Counted from the stretch's first letter, positions 36,620-50,790 are shown. The stretch: DNA of 64,000 nucleotides from Trematomus loennbergii (GCA_012861695.1 JAAOOA010000026.1:17086001-17150000), one strand, 5' to 3'. Program-made: numbers and translations. The notes: a model not told the origin generated them from the letters alone.

Positions 36620-37880
36620 CCCCTGAGCCAAGTTATTTATAGCAGCCGATCAGCATGACTCCCACACAATACAGGCTGTGTGGACGTGTCTTTTTTTTAA
36701 TATACATTTGTGCCTGTGTGTAAACTTTCCTTTTCAAATATCAGTTGAGCAATGTACATAAAAATGCATAAAGGCCTACATGAATTTGTACGATTGAATA
36801 TCCACTTGGGGATATATTGCTGTATTTGGCAGTAGTTCACACATGCTAACTCTTTATTTTGAGGTATTTAATGACCATCAGTCGTAAGCATAGTCCCAGT
36901 GTTTGAAATTCCAATCATCCAACACATCCAGTATGGTCGTGTCCAGAAGTTAACCCACAATTAGCAAAATGTTGGCAAAAGCACAACCTATATTGCCCTT
37001 AACCGAAAATGCTTAACCCTAACTTAGCTTAACAAGCTAACCCGTGGCTACAATTAGCAAGCTAGCTAAGAGGAGGCAACACATTATCAGACCACTTTGG
37101 AGATAGGAGAAGGCCCCTTTTCCCTCTTTTGGACGAAGTTAACAGCCTTACCCCAAGCTAGCAAGCTAACAAGCTAACTTGTATCAGACCAGTCTAAACA
37201 GGTATTATAGATTATTCAGAAGTGAATCCCTTTTTATAGAGAGAGCGCAAAAGTTATTTTACATTTTTATTTCCTTGAGATTCACAAATTTGTTTTGCGC
37301 ATTTGTTGACCATCCAATTATTTTGCAATGGTCCCAAGTAGTCACCTTGCCTGCATGACCATTACAGTATTAATTTCTACTGGCCTGTTTTATTTCTCTC
37401 TTCACACTTTTGATGTACTTGCTGGAAGCTGTTGGAGCTTTAGTTCCCCTGAAGGATGACAGCAAAGCAGATAAGAGGTTAATAACAGAGGATTGTGGTT
37501 AGTCTGATAGACAAGTAAGAATCATACCTAATTAATATTACGTAACACTTCATCACAACATGAGCAGTTCTGAGGGGATTTATCTTCTGAATAGCAAGTA
37601 TGTTCTGTCAAGTTAAGCCTTTATAGTTAAGTGAAATTGGGTGAGGCCACTAAAAAAATCTTACTAAATATACATTTCGTATATTTGTTTCAAGATAAAA
37701 GGGAATCTCTGGGTGCACTGGAAACAAGAGGACATATAAAACCTCTCATTGTCTGGTCTTTAGGCGGTGTGTACTATGTGTGTATTTTTGTGTGTGTGCA
37801 TGTATGTGTGTGAATGATTGTATGCAAGTCTCTCAACATTGATCACAGCCAAGGCCGCTGCTTCGTGGCCAGCCTGTGAG

Positions 37881-37894
37881 GTTACCATGGAAAC
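37881..37894. promoter_or_regulatory. X-box (RFX) palindrome
   Basis: GTTACCATGGAAAC, very close to the classic X-box, inside a GC-richer unique patch (37840-37930). Confidence 0.42.
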
Positions 37895-39737
37895 CAGTCC
37901 ACCGCTTAGGAGCCGCCGAGAAACCAAACACCCTCCAATCAATAAGCTTCTTGAATAATGGGGTCGTAGACACACACAAAAACAAAACACAGACACACAC
38001 ACACCCAGCAGTCTGAGCATGACTCTGAAGCTCCATCAATAAATAGAAATTCAGCTACTCATTCAGATGGAGTAGAGTGAGGGGAAAGGCTAAGGAAGAG
38101 TCTTTTGAAACCCACTGAGACACTTAACTGAGTGTCATAGAGAGAAGTCATGGCAGTTGGCAAACTGCTGAAGAGGGGGATCTGGAGTGTGACTATCAGC
38201 TTTACAAAATGTTGTGAGAGGAGCACAGAGACTTTGAAATACAGAATACACATGGTGGGTGTTGATAGTGTAAAGAGGACTATACTTCTATGAATATGAT
38301 AATGTGTGAACATTTTTACAAAAGTAACATCACATTTTTTCTGGGTTAAGACATGAAAATTCTCAGGTAATGTTAAATATTTGTAGGCAAAATAAGACTT
38401 TTATAAAGGCGTCAAGGTAAGTGTTAAAAAAAAACAGCTTTGTGTATGCTAGCTTGTTACGATCCAAATGTACGTTAATTGTTAGGCGACAACTTTTAGT
38501 GGGTAAAGTAATTATGACAAGAGCAAATAAGGTGAATCTGGTAATGTAGTTCAAACACAGGACTTTTTTCAGGAAATTGCTGATTGTGTTAAATCATCTA
38601 AATAACGTTAATGACTTTCTTCCACTTTGAGACCTAGTACATTACCAAGTCAGACAGTGCATTACCCGCGTAAAAACATACATATGTAGCAAATGTACTT
38701 ATTTGAAAACCAACATTTTATGTTTATCTTGTGTTTTTCCCAAACGTTACCAAGTCGTTTTTTTGCCTATAATTAATTACGCGTCTTTCTCTCAGCAATC
38801 ACTTCTAGTTTCGGCCCACATTCCTTTATGTTCTTATGTCCATTGCAATATTTAACTCTTTTCCATGTTGTTACTTTCCATGGAGGAAAGCTTGGTCACC
38901 AAACTTTAGATCAGCCTAATAAATATTTCATTTCCTGGTGTTAATTGTTTTTGGTATATCACTATGTGTCAATGGGCGCGGCCATTAATAATACAGAATC
39001 GTATTATTGTCTGACCCTTTCACCGACATGCTTTATTGCATATCTATTATCAGATTGGTGAAACACTGCACTGTGTTGTTTAGTCTGTGTGAATCCTCCT
39101 TGGCAGATGAAGAGAATAGCATGCAAACAGTATATGAGATGACAAGTCACTGTGATGTAGGGAAAGCTGATATTCCTCTGAGTGTGTGTGGGTGTGTGGA
39201 AAACACTTCATATAGATGTACAACACAATCAAAAGACTCCTGCATACACTGTTCAGGTTAAACTTTTGACTTGTTATGCAAGTGTTTGAAAGGGAAAGAA
39301 TATGTAAGGATACATTTGGATTTAAATGTAGGTACCATACATTCATCTCATGTTTAAACGGTTGGAAAGAAGTGAGCCATCATCACATTATTGCCCTGCC
39401 GTTATCATGTAACAAAGAACAACTTTATACCATTTTTAAGTGCAGGAATCTACCCTGTCCAATTCAATGTCTTGGAGAGCAAAGATCCGCTGAAATGCCC
39501 TTCTGAATGCCAACATTGCAGAGCTGTTTGTGTACTTGTGGCTCAAGTGTTTGTTTGAACGACTCTCAACTGACCTCTCTCTTGTTCCCTTTTCATCTAA
39601 AGACTGCACCAGCTGGATGAGTCCTTGTGGTGTTCTTTTAAACTCAACAAACTGTGGTGCAGAATCTTGAACCTAAATGTCTTAATCCACAAGTCTTTTA
39701 ACTGCAGCTTATTTTCCCTTTTTTATCATTTTAAAGA

Positions 39738-40124
39738 TTAAAGGTAGGGTAGGTAAGTTTGAGAAACCGGCTCGAGATCGCTAGAATTTGAAAATACACA
39801 ACCGGAGAAAATCTGCCACTTCCTTACAGAGCCCCTCCTCCAACACACACGAACACGCACATGACCAATGAGGGCACGAGATAAGTTTGTGCACAGATGG
39901 AAGGCTGACAGGCAGGTAGGCCATCCAGTTATTTTAGCCGGGCCGGCTAAAATGATTGGTCGTGCTTTTTACAGTATTACGGCTTCCACAGATGACATTT
40001 TTATGGATTTTTTGTCAAAGCACTTAAGATATTCATTGCTATCTCGATGTTAAGAGCATTCCATGGAATATAACAAAAAGTGTATCTCGAGCCGGTTTCT
40101 CAAACTTACCTACCCTACCTTTAA
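39738..40124 (+). mobile_element. TTAA-flanked MITE, family A, copy 3
   Basis: 387 bp, the longest copy, with TTAA at both ends and matching inverted repeats (TTAAAGGTAGGGTAGGTAAG; complement at the right end). The interior matches copy 2 in the same orientation, including CCAATGAGGGCACGAGATAA. Confidence 0.9.
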
Positions 40125-40433
40125 TAAGGAAAAAGACCACCGCCATTCCATACACAATTTGTAGCTATACCTTCGAAATGTAACGGACCATTATTATTTC
40201 ATATATAATCCAAGTTATTGCAAACCAGGAACTATGAGAAGGGACACAGAGTCTGGTTTGGTGGTTGGTGTTCAAACTTGGGTCTTTTCAAGTAGACTAC
40301 TTCTTAGTCCAATTATCCCCAGGTCAATTAGAGTCCTGGCAGTCCTCCCACAATTTGACCTTACCGTTTTTTCAATGCTTTCTCTTGGCTTACATCACCC
40401 TTCTTCACATCCACACAGTTGAACACAAACATC

Positions 40434-40802
40434 TAAAGCTGGCTACACACCAACCCGATTTTGGGAGTCAGAGGCCGTCAGAGGCAGTCGGGCATTCGCG
40501 GCGCCCTACTCAGGTTGGTGTGTCCTGCACCGTCATCTCTTTACGGCACCTCTTCACACCTCCCGATGCCTCAGAGGTCAGAGAAAGTCGGCCCAAGCAA
40601 TCACTCTGATTGGCTGTTCACACTACCGCTGCCTGCTGGTAAGGACAGTTATTGCCACTCGTCGACTGAAGTATTTGCGGTGTGTTCGTAGGTGGGCGGC
40701 GTAGCGGGCGTCGTAGCCGACGCAGGCGACGAAGCTGACGTAAAAGTAGGGACGCCTTCGGTACGCGTTCTTTGGTCTCAGGTGGGTGTGTAGCGGCCTT
40801 TA
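40434..40802. mobile_element. TIR element (MITE), TAAAGCTGGCTACACACC ends
   Basis: 369 bp with inverted ends: left TAAAGCTGGCTACACACCAA, right GGTGGGTGTGTAGCGGCCTT and TA. The interior is unusually GC- and CpG-rich for the region (CGGCGTAGCGGGCGTCGTAG). No clear target duplication outside the ends; PIF/Harbinger or hAT origin is possible. Confidence 0.65.
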
Positions 40803-42469
40803 GCATTGACCAAACATTCATGGTCTCTTCTGCTGTCAGGAAATAAAAAGATGTCCTGAGCAATTAGGTAGATTGCCTTGCTAAAGAGAACATTGGCATG
40901 TATTGCCTCTGCCAAAAGGTTATGGTTTGGTTTGGTATTTGGTTTGTTTGTCTGTTTGTCAGCGGCATTACTGAAGAACTACTGGAAAGCCTTCCCTACT
41001 GCCCTCGATAGGATCTAGTACAACACCCCACATTTATCAAATGTATCCACCACATCTTTAGACTTTGCCGACTGCTCTTTTTCTTGATTTTACAGTAAGA
41101 TCAGTTTTTCTGCTCAGTTTGATTAACGTGACTGAAGGCCACAGATGAGAGACGAGGGGAGGAGTGAAAGAACTGGGTTGAAAAAGTAGAGGATTGGAAG
41201 TGGGGGAGCCTGAGTACAGAGTGTAATGTAGCGTGCTCCCTGAATCTAGATCACTGAACACACTAGTGTTTCTTTAGTAATTTCTTGTAGCAGAGATGGG
41301 CTCCCTGGTTTCCCTTCACCGTGTCTGTCCCAGTTCTAGCAGCAGTGCAACAGTGATAAGCTAAGACTGGCCAGGTCACAGAGGTTTGACTGCAAATGTA
41401 GACTTTGGGACAAGATATGTTACGTAATAAGTTTGAGTAACAACTCAATGGTGTAAAGGGGCGAGACGGAGATGGCAGTTGGTTATTTCTACTTGGAATT
41501 ACCCTGTTATTCACGATAAATCCTCAGTAAAATGATCAACATTCATCGTATTCTGTTATCTGGTTTGTGATGTGGCTTGATTTGAAAATCTGAATTTGAA
41601 AAGCCCCATTAATTAGGTGATATTGGCTTTTAGACACCAACATTATTTGTAATAGAAGTTGTTTTGTTGCCAACAAATGGCTGTTGAAGGAACTCCATTA
41701 TCCAAATATCTTTAAATATCAGTCAATCAACCTGTGAAATATTTATAACTATCAGAATCTAGTTTTTAATCCCATTCAAGCATTTCATTGACTAGGAGTT
41801 TGAGATACTTGTTTAGTTTGTTTGACAACTGGATTACGGGAAAACTACCAGCCAGAATTTGGTGGAAGGTTGTAATACAGAACCTATTACATGTTGGACC
41901 GGATTGACCTTGACGTCTGAGCTGTGCCCTTCTGGTAGTGATTCGTTTTTTTCAATTTAACTTGTATTGCTGTAATTGTGTAGTCCTATTTCATCGCAGT
42001 CCTGAAATGTTTCATTAAACCAAGGTGCTGGATAAATAAAGTGTAATACTATTCTATAAGAGCTTCATATTTATCCAACAAAGAGACATTATTATGGAAT
42101 ATCATCACAATATTTGACATATATTCAATTTATATTGAAACCATAGTAAATTGCACCATTATGAATCTTGAGAATCCCATATCCACATTACATCTAGTTC
42201 GACAGCGAACCATTCCGCCTGTTTAACAGCTGAAGCCCCATGAATATGAAGCAGGATTGAGAAAGACACAAGAATCCTCTGCGGGATAAGGAGAGGAGAG
42301 TTCCTATAGGACCAGGAGGTCTATAGGGCAGGCTGCCTGGGAATATGAGGACTAGACAGCCGATTTGCTTGTAACACAAGGTCCCTACACAGAATTAAGC
42401 ACGCTCCACTGGACCCAAGTACGAGTCTTGTCCCCGCCCCCTTTCGACAAGCCACAGCATCCATCCTCC

Positions 42470-42644
42470 TCACGCGCTCACACGCTGCGTGATCCCCATC
42501 ACAAACTGAGAGCGGCGGCTTTGCTGAGCCGATGGAGTAGTAGTAGTAGTGGGAGTGCTCGCAGCTTCCTTTCGCCTCTATTCTCCTCCTTATTTTCTTC
42601 AATGGATTCGCCTTTTCTCTGGAATATTGCTTCGACCCACCGCG
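42470..42644 (+). other. plppr1: Probable 5' UTR exon 1 of plppr1
   Basis: The segment ends ACCCACCGCG|GTAAGT, a consensus donor, inside the CpG-rich region. The 5' boundary is a guess. It contains two upstream start codons: ATG GAG TAG at 42532-42540 and ATG GAT TCG at 42602. The second is open to the splice site. A non-coding first exon far upstream of the coding exon fits the known structure of PLPPR genes. Linking it to plppr1 is inference from strand and position. Confidence 0.45.
42602..42643 (+). other. uORF in plppr1 leader (splits across intron 1)
   Basis: ATG followed by 13 codons (MDSPFLWNIASTHR) up to the donor. If spliced to 55944, the frame adds one glutamate codon and stops at TGA in exon 2, 42 bases before the main ATG. 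Confidence 0.35.
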
Positions 42645-44068
42645 GTAAGTGTGCGTGGTGTCTGCAGATGCTGTGGGGGGAGAAATACGAGGAAACGCTA
42701 TTGTCTGTTGCTGAGGCAAGTTCGGACCTTAATCAAGTCACAACGCGGGGGTCTCGTAAGATAAAACGAATCAGAGCTCACTCTCAAAACGGGTTAGTGA
42801 ACGCACCATCAGAAGGAAATGGGTGTAGAATAGTGTTTTAATGATTGTAAAGAATCGATATCGGTATTTTGCACAGACACCTGTCTCTACCAGCAACAGT
42901 GACCGCCCTCCAGGGCTTATTTACGCCCCTACAAATATGCATTTTGCCCAAATTGCGTGTTCCAGTGCTGTGAATCTCCCGTTTTATTGTACTAAGACAA
43001 ACATTCGTGCAAATGTTTCGCCTTCGTTGCCGAGCAAAATGTATCTTCAGACCAGCGTGAAAAATTCGGCCCCATCTCCCGCCCCCCAACATCTCAGCCA
43101 GGGAGGCTCTTCCTCCCCAACCAGCCCCCCTTAGACATGGCACGGTGCAGTGGTTGCTTTTCAGATCACTGAAAGACTGAAATCCTATGCTTGTTAAGAT
43201 GCCTTTGTGGACGATGAAGGGTGATTAATTGAGTGCAGCATTGATTTCTTATTCTATCAGATTCAGAAACATGCATATGTATGTGGATCTGCAGGATTGG
43301 CCTTAGCTGGAGTAAGACAAAGTGGCACTTTATATTCTATTATTGTTCTTATACCAGCACAATATGAATACATTCCTATATCTGATGCAAACGAAAGGCT
43401 TCTTTGTGATGATCTTGATCTTCTCTCACCTCAATATACTCTGCATTCTGCACACAAGGACAACATGCATCAGGGATAATTCAGTGTAAGTTGTGCATAC
43501 AGTTTGTGAATGTGTTTAAACAGTACAGATTAAATCTTGGATGAATAGCAACACAATTATTTGCAGATTTACAGTTGCCATGCATTGCAGATGAGCCAAA
43601 TTATTCAGCAAACCAGTGACCAAACGTTTTCTGGACTCTGTGTAGCATAAATCATGTTGCCCTTAACAATAGTTTTAAAATATCTTCTCATTTGTATTCA
43701 CTTGTTCTCTTTTTACTGAATAATATTCACTTTACTGTATGCAGTATTAAATCCTCCTAGTGCCCCTTGGCTGAGCACTGCAAGTAAGATAGTATCACCC
43801 ACCCAGAGGCACTACAGTATATTTCCACCAGCTATTTGTATCTGTGAATTTGAGCATTCTGCTGTGTGTGTTTATATCTGACAGGTGTATTCATGCTCGT
43901 CCCTGTAGTCTAGCAGGCAAATAGTATTATTCAGCAGACAGATGGCAGGTGGCTGGGCATCAGGTGAGACTTTTTCTTGGCTGTCAGGAGGGCCTGCCTG
44001 ATTGCAAGAAACCACTTGGCATGCACCCACCATGCCATCTACATAGTGGCACAACTGTGCATTCATAT

Positions 44069-44069
<1 letters not shown>

Positions 44070-44102
<33 letters not shown>
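44070..44102. repeat. (GT)n microsatellite
   Basis: 16 GT units. A second tract of about 17 units lies at 44201-44235. Confidence 0.95.
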
Positions 44103-44103
<1 letters not shown>

Positions 44104-44198
44104 TGTTGAGTATGCAAATGAATCCTGCGTGCAAGTGAAGGCACACAGGAGTGCATGTGTATATATTACTCATACAGAATACTTTGTTTTGCTGTAGG

Positions 44199-44200
<2 letters not shown>

Positions 44201-44235
<35 letters not shown>
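44201..44235. repeat. (GT)n microsatellite
   Basis: About 17 uninterrupted GT units, 100 bp from the preceding tract. Confidence 0.95.
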
Positions 44236-44236
<1 letters not shown>

Positions 44237-45459
44237 CTATCTTAAAAAAGTTATGTCACTTTTGACCAATCATACAGCAAAACAGGCTGAGGTCACAGTG
44301 ACATCATCATGGCTGGCAATGATACACTGTGGTGATGTTAGTCTGTGACATCATGAGCAGCACCAATAATTCAGATGTGAGGTCTCACTTTGTAACATCA
44401 ACACTCATTCAATTCATGATGGTTTTTGTTCCTAGATTTGATTTTTAATCAGTGATCCAAGTGTTATTATGATGTTGCAATGTCAGCAGCTGATTTTGAT
44501 TTTGATTTTCTATTATTGACATTTGAGAAGTGTGTGTTAATTCGTTTGACTTCAGTAAAATCATTTTGTTAGTCTGTGCAAAGTCTAAAGACGGTTTTTA
44601 CAGTGTCATGGATTAATATTGGCTCTTTAGTTGTCTGAAGTTGTGGTAAAACACATTTTGTGGATACCACAGTCGTCATGTGAACTGGTTTACATGTTAT
44701 TGCAGCTACTTTGTCCCATTTGTCCTTATGATTTATGTAAATTATGATTTATTGCTTGATTTTTGTCCTGGGAGAACATCAATAAATATTTGATTGATGT
44801 TGCAATTTTTGCTCTCAGAATGGACCTCAGTTTGTACCCTATTGGCAATACTGGGTTTGTAAACACCAAAATACTGTTTAGGATAATGTCCATGTTTATT
44901 TTGAACTACCGCTATTTTATTCGGCTACAGTACTGTTCTGTATCACAGTGTATTTGCATTATACGCAGTAAAGAAATGTATTTTGTACTGTCATTCGAAA
45001 GGGTTTGAAACTGTCAATATAAATCAGCAACTATACAAATATCTGTTATAATAATATTTCACTAAAGTGGTCAATTATACACTATGATATTTCCATTGTA
45101 TTTGCATTCTTTATGCTTCCACTTTTAGTCCCGCATGTCCAGCATGAAAATACCTCTGCAAAACATGCTTGTCTTATCATCTCAGATCTCCAAGTAGAGG
45201 ACACTGAGATAATTGCTTGTGACATCGTAGAGCATCCCATGACATTTATCAAAATGAAATGCAGCTGTAGTGTATGATCATCTCTTCACACATCACATGT
45301 GACACATCCAAATACACACATCTATTCTAGCTGTTTACACATCTGTTTCTTTGAGCATGCAAAGATGGAATATTGTCCTTAGCACGAGGCAAAAGGCTGT
45401 TCTGTAATGTGTAACAAATCACAATAATGACAGGGAGACACCAGCAGATGCTTTATGTT

Positions 45460-45860
45460 CTTAAGAAACCATGAGGCGGCCATATAGATGTGAGTCTGCA
45501 TTAAGCCCTGACCTCTGATCTCACGTCTGACATCTAACTCCTCCTCCACTCCCACATCAGAGACTGGTTATTGATCACATGCACACACACATACACACAT
45601 ATAACCCTTTCCACGCTCCATAGATAGCAGGTATTTGATTACCACGAGATGTGGGGGCAGTATTATTAGAGCATTGGGGGTTTCCTGATTGGGCCATATA
45701 TCTGTCGCTAGGGTGTCTCTGGGGAATGCTTAGCCCTAAGGTGAGATCAGGCCTGCCTCCGGAGACCGAGGGGCCCTGGCTTTATCTAGAAGGAGGCTGA
45801 TACATACAGGTGATACGGTGTGATCTCATGAATATTTTTGCTTGGGTTTGCCAGCAGAAA
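45460..45860. promoter_or_regulatory. Possible conserved non-coding island
   Basis: A unique, non-repetitive block with balanced composition, containing GCCTGCCTCCGGAGACCGAG (a CCGGAG/CTCCGG palindrome inside) and ATTTGATTACCACG. It has no open frame or splice signals. The suggestion rests on composition and its place in the intron of a neuronal gene. Confidence 0.25.
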
Positions 45861-48800
45861 TACAATACAGCAGCAGCTAATGTGGCTAAACATCTATATT
45901 AACAAGGATGCTTGATTCATTTGAGGGAAAGTGGCATGTTGTTGGCGCCAGTTCACAAATAAACTCAGTATTTGTAGCTTGCCAGAATGCAGTGCGAGCT
46001 TCTCAGCCCAGGCTTGTGTATGCAATTAGTTTGAATGGGAGCTAATGGAGAAATACTTACAGCCAAATGTTGTTGCTGGCTGAGAGCCCTGGTTTTGTTT
46101 CTTGTTCATACATGGTATTAAAAAGGAATTTGAGATTGGTAATTTTACTTATTTGGTGAAGAGTAATATGATTAGTAATATGATTAGTTGTTTTTAGTGC
46201 CTTTCAATTAATCTTCGACCGTCAACATTGGCAGATGTTGCAGCAATATTAATTCACAAATGATTGAATTGAATTTGAATTGAACATCAAATCTCCTGCT
46301 GGACCTCCTCAGCATCTATCATACTGACAAGCAGAGGGAAGTCATTTGTCTTCTTTGACTGAACATAAAGCAAGTTTTGGACCACAATTGTATTTGTGTT
46401 GTATCAAAGATTGTATACAACGTTAATGAAAAGGCGACTAGATAAGAAGCACATTCATTATGAAGTGAGGCAAAGAAGCTTCTGTTTGAGTGTTTGAACT
46501 TGAGCTTAACAATTGTGGTCCCCCTGTGGTTTTGTGAGTAGATATATAAACAGAGTGAGGCTGTAGAGAAATATCAGGAAGGACATAGTGATTTCTGAGA
46601 TCAGCAAGGGTCCAAGTTGTGACACAAACACATGGTCAGACAGATTCCCCAAACACAGTTGGTAGGCATGTCACAAGAACTGATATTTTGAAAACCTGAC
46701 GGTACTTAATGCTGCAGATACAAGTAGATGTAGAGTTGCATTGTGATACGTTCAAGCTATAATATGTTATAGAAGGTGTTTAAATGTGGTCTGTTTGTGG
46801 TAGAATTTGAAATAGATTGTTTCACAGTACCATTAAATAGATATGACCTTCCTGACTTGTTTGGGGCCAATGAACACTGACTACCAATGTTGGACAAACT
46901 ATACAGATTATTTACCAAAGTAAGAGTATCAGTACAACATTTTCTAGACTGTCATCATCCAATAAGACAGAACCAAATAGATGATTCAGCATTCATTATT
47001 GAGTGCTGTACATAGAAGGGTAGAAGTATTGTTTGGCTCGGTGTTTAATGCCTATATTTTCTGGGAAATCTGCAAAACGATTAGGCGTTTGTGTCTTCTT
47101 TAAGCAAGTGATTGTTTAGAGATTTTCTACATACCTTTATTCAAAACTTTACAAAAGCTTTAGTACAAACATAGATGTAGTTGTAGGTTAATAATTGAAA
47201 GGAGGATAATAAGGAGGAGGAGGCTGCTGGGATGGTTCTGATTAATATTTAGCTAAAAAACACTCAGAGATCAAGAGCTTTTTTGATCTAAAAATAGACT
47301 GAAATCTTGAGATGTTAAAAGGGCAGCCTGACAATTGACAAAATAAAAGTTTCACAGCATCATTCAGCAGTGAACACACCGGGTAAATACACACATACAC
47401 GAACAGAAGCCTTGGGGGATTTGTGGAAATGAATTTTCTCAATTTAAGAATTTACATTCATACATATGCAAATGTACCTGAAGCGTTTACAGTTGTTTAC
47501 CAATGACATTTGTTGGGATGCAAAGCAACCAACATCATCCCTGCAGGCTTTTTTCACCGCCTGAGCTTAACGAGAGCCGTTTATTTTAGACGTGAATATA
47601 TAGAATTTAATCTAGAATAGATAGAGTATTATAAATTATAATTCAGCCTTAAACCTATGTATCAAGAATCAATAATAAGCCAATAAAAGTAGGTTGAAGT
47701 GGAGGTTCACCAAAAGTGAACAGAAGTGATTCATTATGGTTTCACTGCACGTGTACAATCACAGAATATCTAATAGTGATAATGTAGTAGGTGTTAACGA
47801 TATTTGACAGTTTTTTGCAAATGTGAGAGAAGAGAGCAGACGGGTGTGACATTGAGGCAAGAATTATCAACGCAGTAGTGTTAAGCCGAAATTAGCTTCG
47901 GAGACAAATATCACTTTGCTAAATCAGGAAAAAAAGGGTGAAACTCGGGCCAGCAGCTGAGGCAAACACAGCTCGTTTCTGCTGCTTCTTCATGTCTTGC
48001 TTTTCACGTACTGTCTCTGGGGGAATGTTTTTTATTCCTTCTTAGTTTGAGAAGTTTTCATTATTTTCTAAAAGGACATTCCTGATCTGTTTCTGTCAGA
48101 TTCTATCGTTTCTGATCTCGTCTAACTTGCCTCTTTGTTTACTTTCTCGTGTCCTCTATTGTATGTCGTTGCCAGGCGTTGGGTGGATTTTCCAGCTGAG
48201 ATTTTTGTCAGGAAGACAGAAAATAGCAAACAAGTGATGCTGAACTTCATTGTAGTTTGAATTTGTTCAATATTATCTGACTAAACAACCTCTACACATG
48301 TATTAAACTCACACAAAACGTTTCCATCGTGCAAACAAAGTGGTTTTTGAGAACTTTAAAAGTGCATATGACCAATTTAGCATTGATCTCCCTTAAATTA
48401 GTGCAGCAGAAACAAAGACGTTTATCACAAACATTATTTTCTTTTTTTTGTGCCGACATTAACCACAATGCAGCACATTTTCATTTTTAAGATTTAGCAG
48501 GAAATAACAATATCTGCATCAGTTTAATTACTTTAAAAAAAAGCTGTCCAATGCCACATCAGTGAGGCACAATTTAAATGCGAGCAGATTGTGAGATTTT
48601 TTTTTTCTGCTACAAACTACTTAATCCCTCCCCAGTTTCTCACCCCCAAACACTGGCAATTAATTGTGTTAGTTGGAATGCGCAACCAATTGGAGGGCTT
48701 GAACCTGGGCTGTACCATCTGTGTGTCCATACAACGAGTTAATCAGATTTGATTGCTAAAATCGGACAATATTGAATATATTGATTTTAGAATTCAAATT

Positions 48801-50449
48801 TAGTTTGCCGAGTCAGAAATAAATATAAGCTACAGTATAAACATCATTAGTTTTAAAATGTAAGAACCAGCATGGGCCCTATAATTCATATACTTCCCTA
48901 TTTATAACTTTCCATTTGTTCCTGGTAGGTGTGATATGTGGAGGAGTCAAGAACTGTGGTTGTCAGTAGCTAACACATTTTAAGGCGTTGACTGTAATTG
49001 CTGAAAACGACAGAATGAAATAATGTCCCAGTAGAGGTAGCAAAAGTTCTTCTCCCCTCAAATGAACCATCTTCTTTAACAAGTTGTACATATCATACAT
49101 AACTTTTTCTCCGACTGCTCTTAGTCTTTTTCATGTGTTGTCAGTATCTCGCTATCCAATTCTTTTTGTTCTATCACTCAAAGTCCCTGTATGGTCTGAT
49201 GCTAGGCTCTTAAGAGAGATGGGAAGGAAAGAAAATGTTATTTTACACTCCAGTTTGTGCATGATGGGTGATTCATCACTGCCTCATGGAGTTTGGAATA
49301 ATATTTTGTTGTAGCGCCAATGTACTGAATGTGCATTATCCGAAGTTGCACAGATTTGTCAACAAATGCTTTGTGAGAACCTATTATTGCTTTCTACAGA
49401 AAAAAAAACAGATTTCCTACTTGTAGAAAAGCCAAAAGGGAAGTATGAAAACTGACTATTTATAGCTACAAAGATGCTCGGTTGGCGAGGGTAGAGCAGC
49501 CATGGGACAGCTCTGTGTCTGAGGGAAAGAGCGTGAAGAAATCAGATTATGAGATATGCACCTTGTTGGTTATAAACCCTTTCTTCAGTTGGAATATATA
49601 AAGGAAGTATTGTGGAAATACGTGGATTTATAGTTTATGAAGATTGTATAATTTATTTGAACAAATATCCCTCTTGGTAACAGTGCGAGCATTTTCAGCA
49701 TCCAACAACTTTGACTGTTGTCTAGTTGAAAGGCACAGTGTGGTGTATGTTTGGACAGACTTGCATGCTGAGTTGGCGCCCAGTAAAATAAGCGTTTTGT
49801 TTTCTTTCCAAAAAGAACCTCAAAACAAACTCAAAATACCCTCAATCTCACAAGTTCATCATAATTATGATATTCTCGACAACACATGGAAATCGGAAAG
49901 GGTTATCATATGGTAAACTTTTGTCATTGAACTGCTTTACTGTATGTTAGGCGTTTAAATGAGAAATTTGTCACCACTTACATATTTTTACTTAAGTTTT
50001 AGGTGGTAGCTATTCAACAGATGAGAATTGTATCTTGTCTACTCAGAGTAAAGTCACGGAAACTATTTCAAATGCTTGAAAAAAAATGCCGTTTCTTGTT
50101 TAAGTTTGGCGTTGTGGCCCTGCACGATTTAAAAGGTTTTATAATTCCCACCCCAGGTTGTCTGGCAATATGGGTTTTTGTTTCCTCACTTGGGTGATAT
50201 GTTGCGTTCCCAACATTTCTGCAAGGTCACATGGTTTAAGAGGGCTGCAATTTGATATATAGATTAGTATTTTGTCAAGTTTCATGAGCCCATCCTAGGT
50301 GGACACCTTAAGATTCTTATATCCAACTTCTGGCATTTGTCAGACTCATACTCCTTCGCTCAGTACAGAAAGAGAGAAGGGCAAAGGTCAGTCATAAAAC
50401 TGGAGGTAATATCCCCAGCACTATCACCAACTCTGTCATCCTGACAGTT

Positions 50450-50790
50450 CAGTCACATTCAGACATTCAGCCAGAACAACGCGGCTGGAGAGCAGGAGAT
50501 GGTCAATCAGATGATATTTGCTGCCTTAATATATCACAGTCAGCTCGTGCCGCCTCTGAGAGGAGAGCGGTCGCGTCTAGACAAAGTCATCACAGGCTGG
50601 CTGAGCAGAAAGGAGACACTGATGAATCCTGACAAGGCCTGCAGGCTGCTCTTTGATGAGAAACTCGCCTGCGGAAAGACGTTCTGATCACCTTTCATCC
50701 GACTGTAATTAACCGGCCCTCGGAATTGGAAGAAAAACGCTCCTTGGTTTATGATCTTTGGAGGCATCTTTTGAAGATGTCTCAAGGTGA
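50450..50790. promoter_or_regulatory. Possible conserved non-coding island or unknown exon
   Basis: GC-richer unique sequence (GCCGCCTCTGAGAGGAGAGC, CTGTAATTAACCGG). A 62-codon plus-strand frame (50499-50687) with a protein-like composition crosses it, but there are no clear splice sites in phase and no known domain. A regulatory element with a TAATTA core is the simpler reading. Confidence 0.28.

Larger units (their letters stand above)
42420..43135 (+). promoter_or_regulatory. CpG-rich promoter region, probably plppr1
   Basis: The only ~700-bp stretch in this half of the window that is GC-rich and keeps many CpG dinucleotides, in a window otherwise CpG-poor outside transposons. It begins near CCCCGCCCCC (an Sp1-like GC box, 42434-42443) and spans a likely exon 1 with a GTAAGT donor. 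It is on the same strand as the plppr1 coding exon 13.3 kb downstream. No TATA box seen. Confidence 0.55.

Noticed and set aside
42365..42841. 158-codon frame through the CpG-rich region
   Set aside because: It reads straight through a strong GTAAGT donor and has no family resemblance. The region is better explained as a promoter and 5' UTR exon.
49084..49314. 76-codon frame in plppr1 intron 1
   Set aside because: No splice signals, no domain, and AT-rich surroundings.
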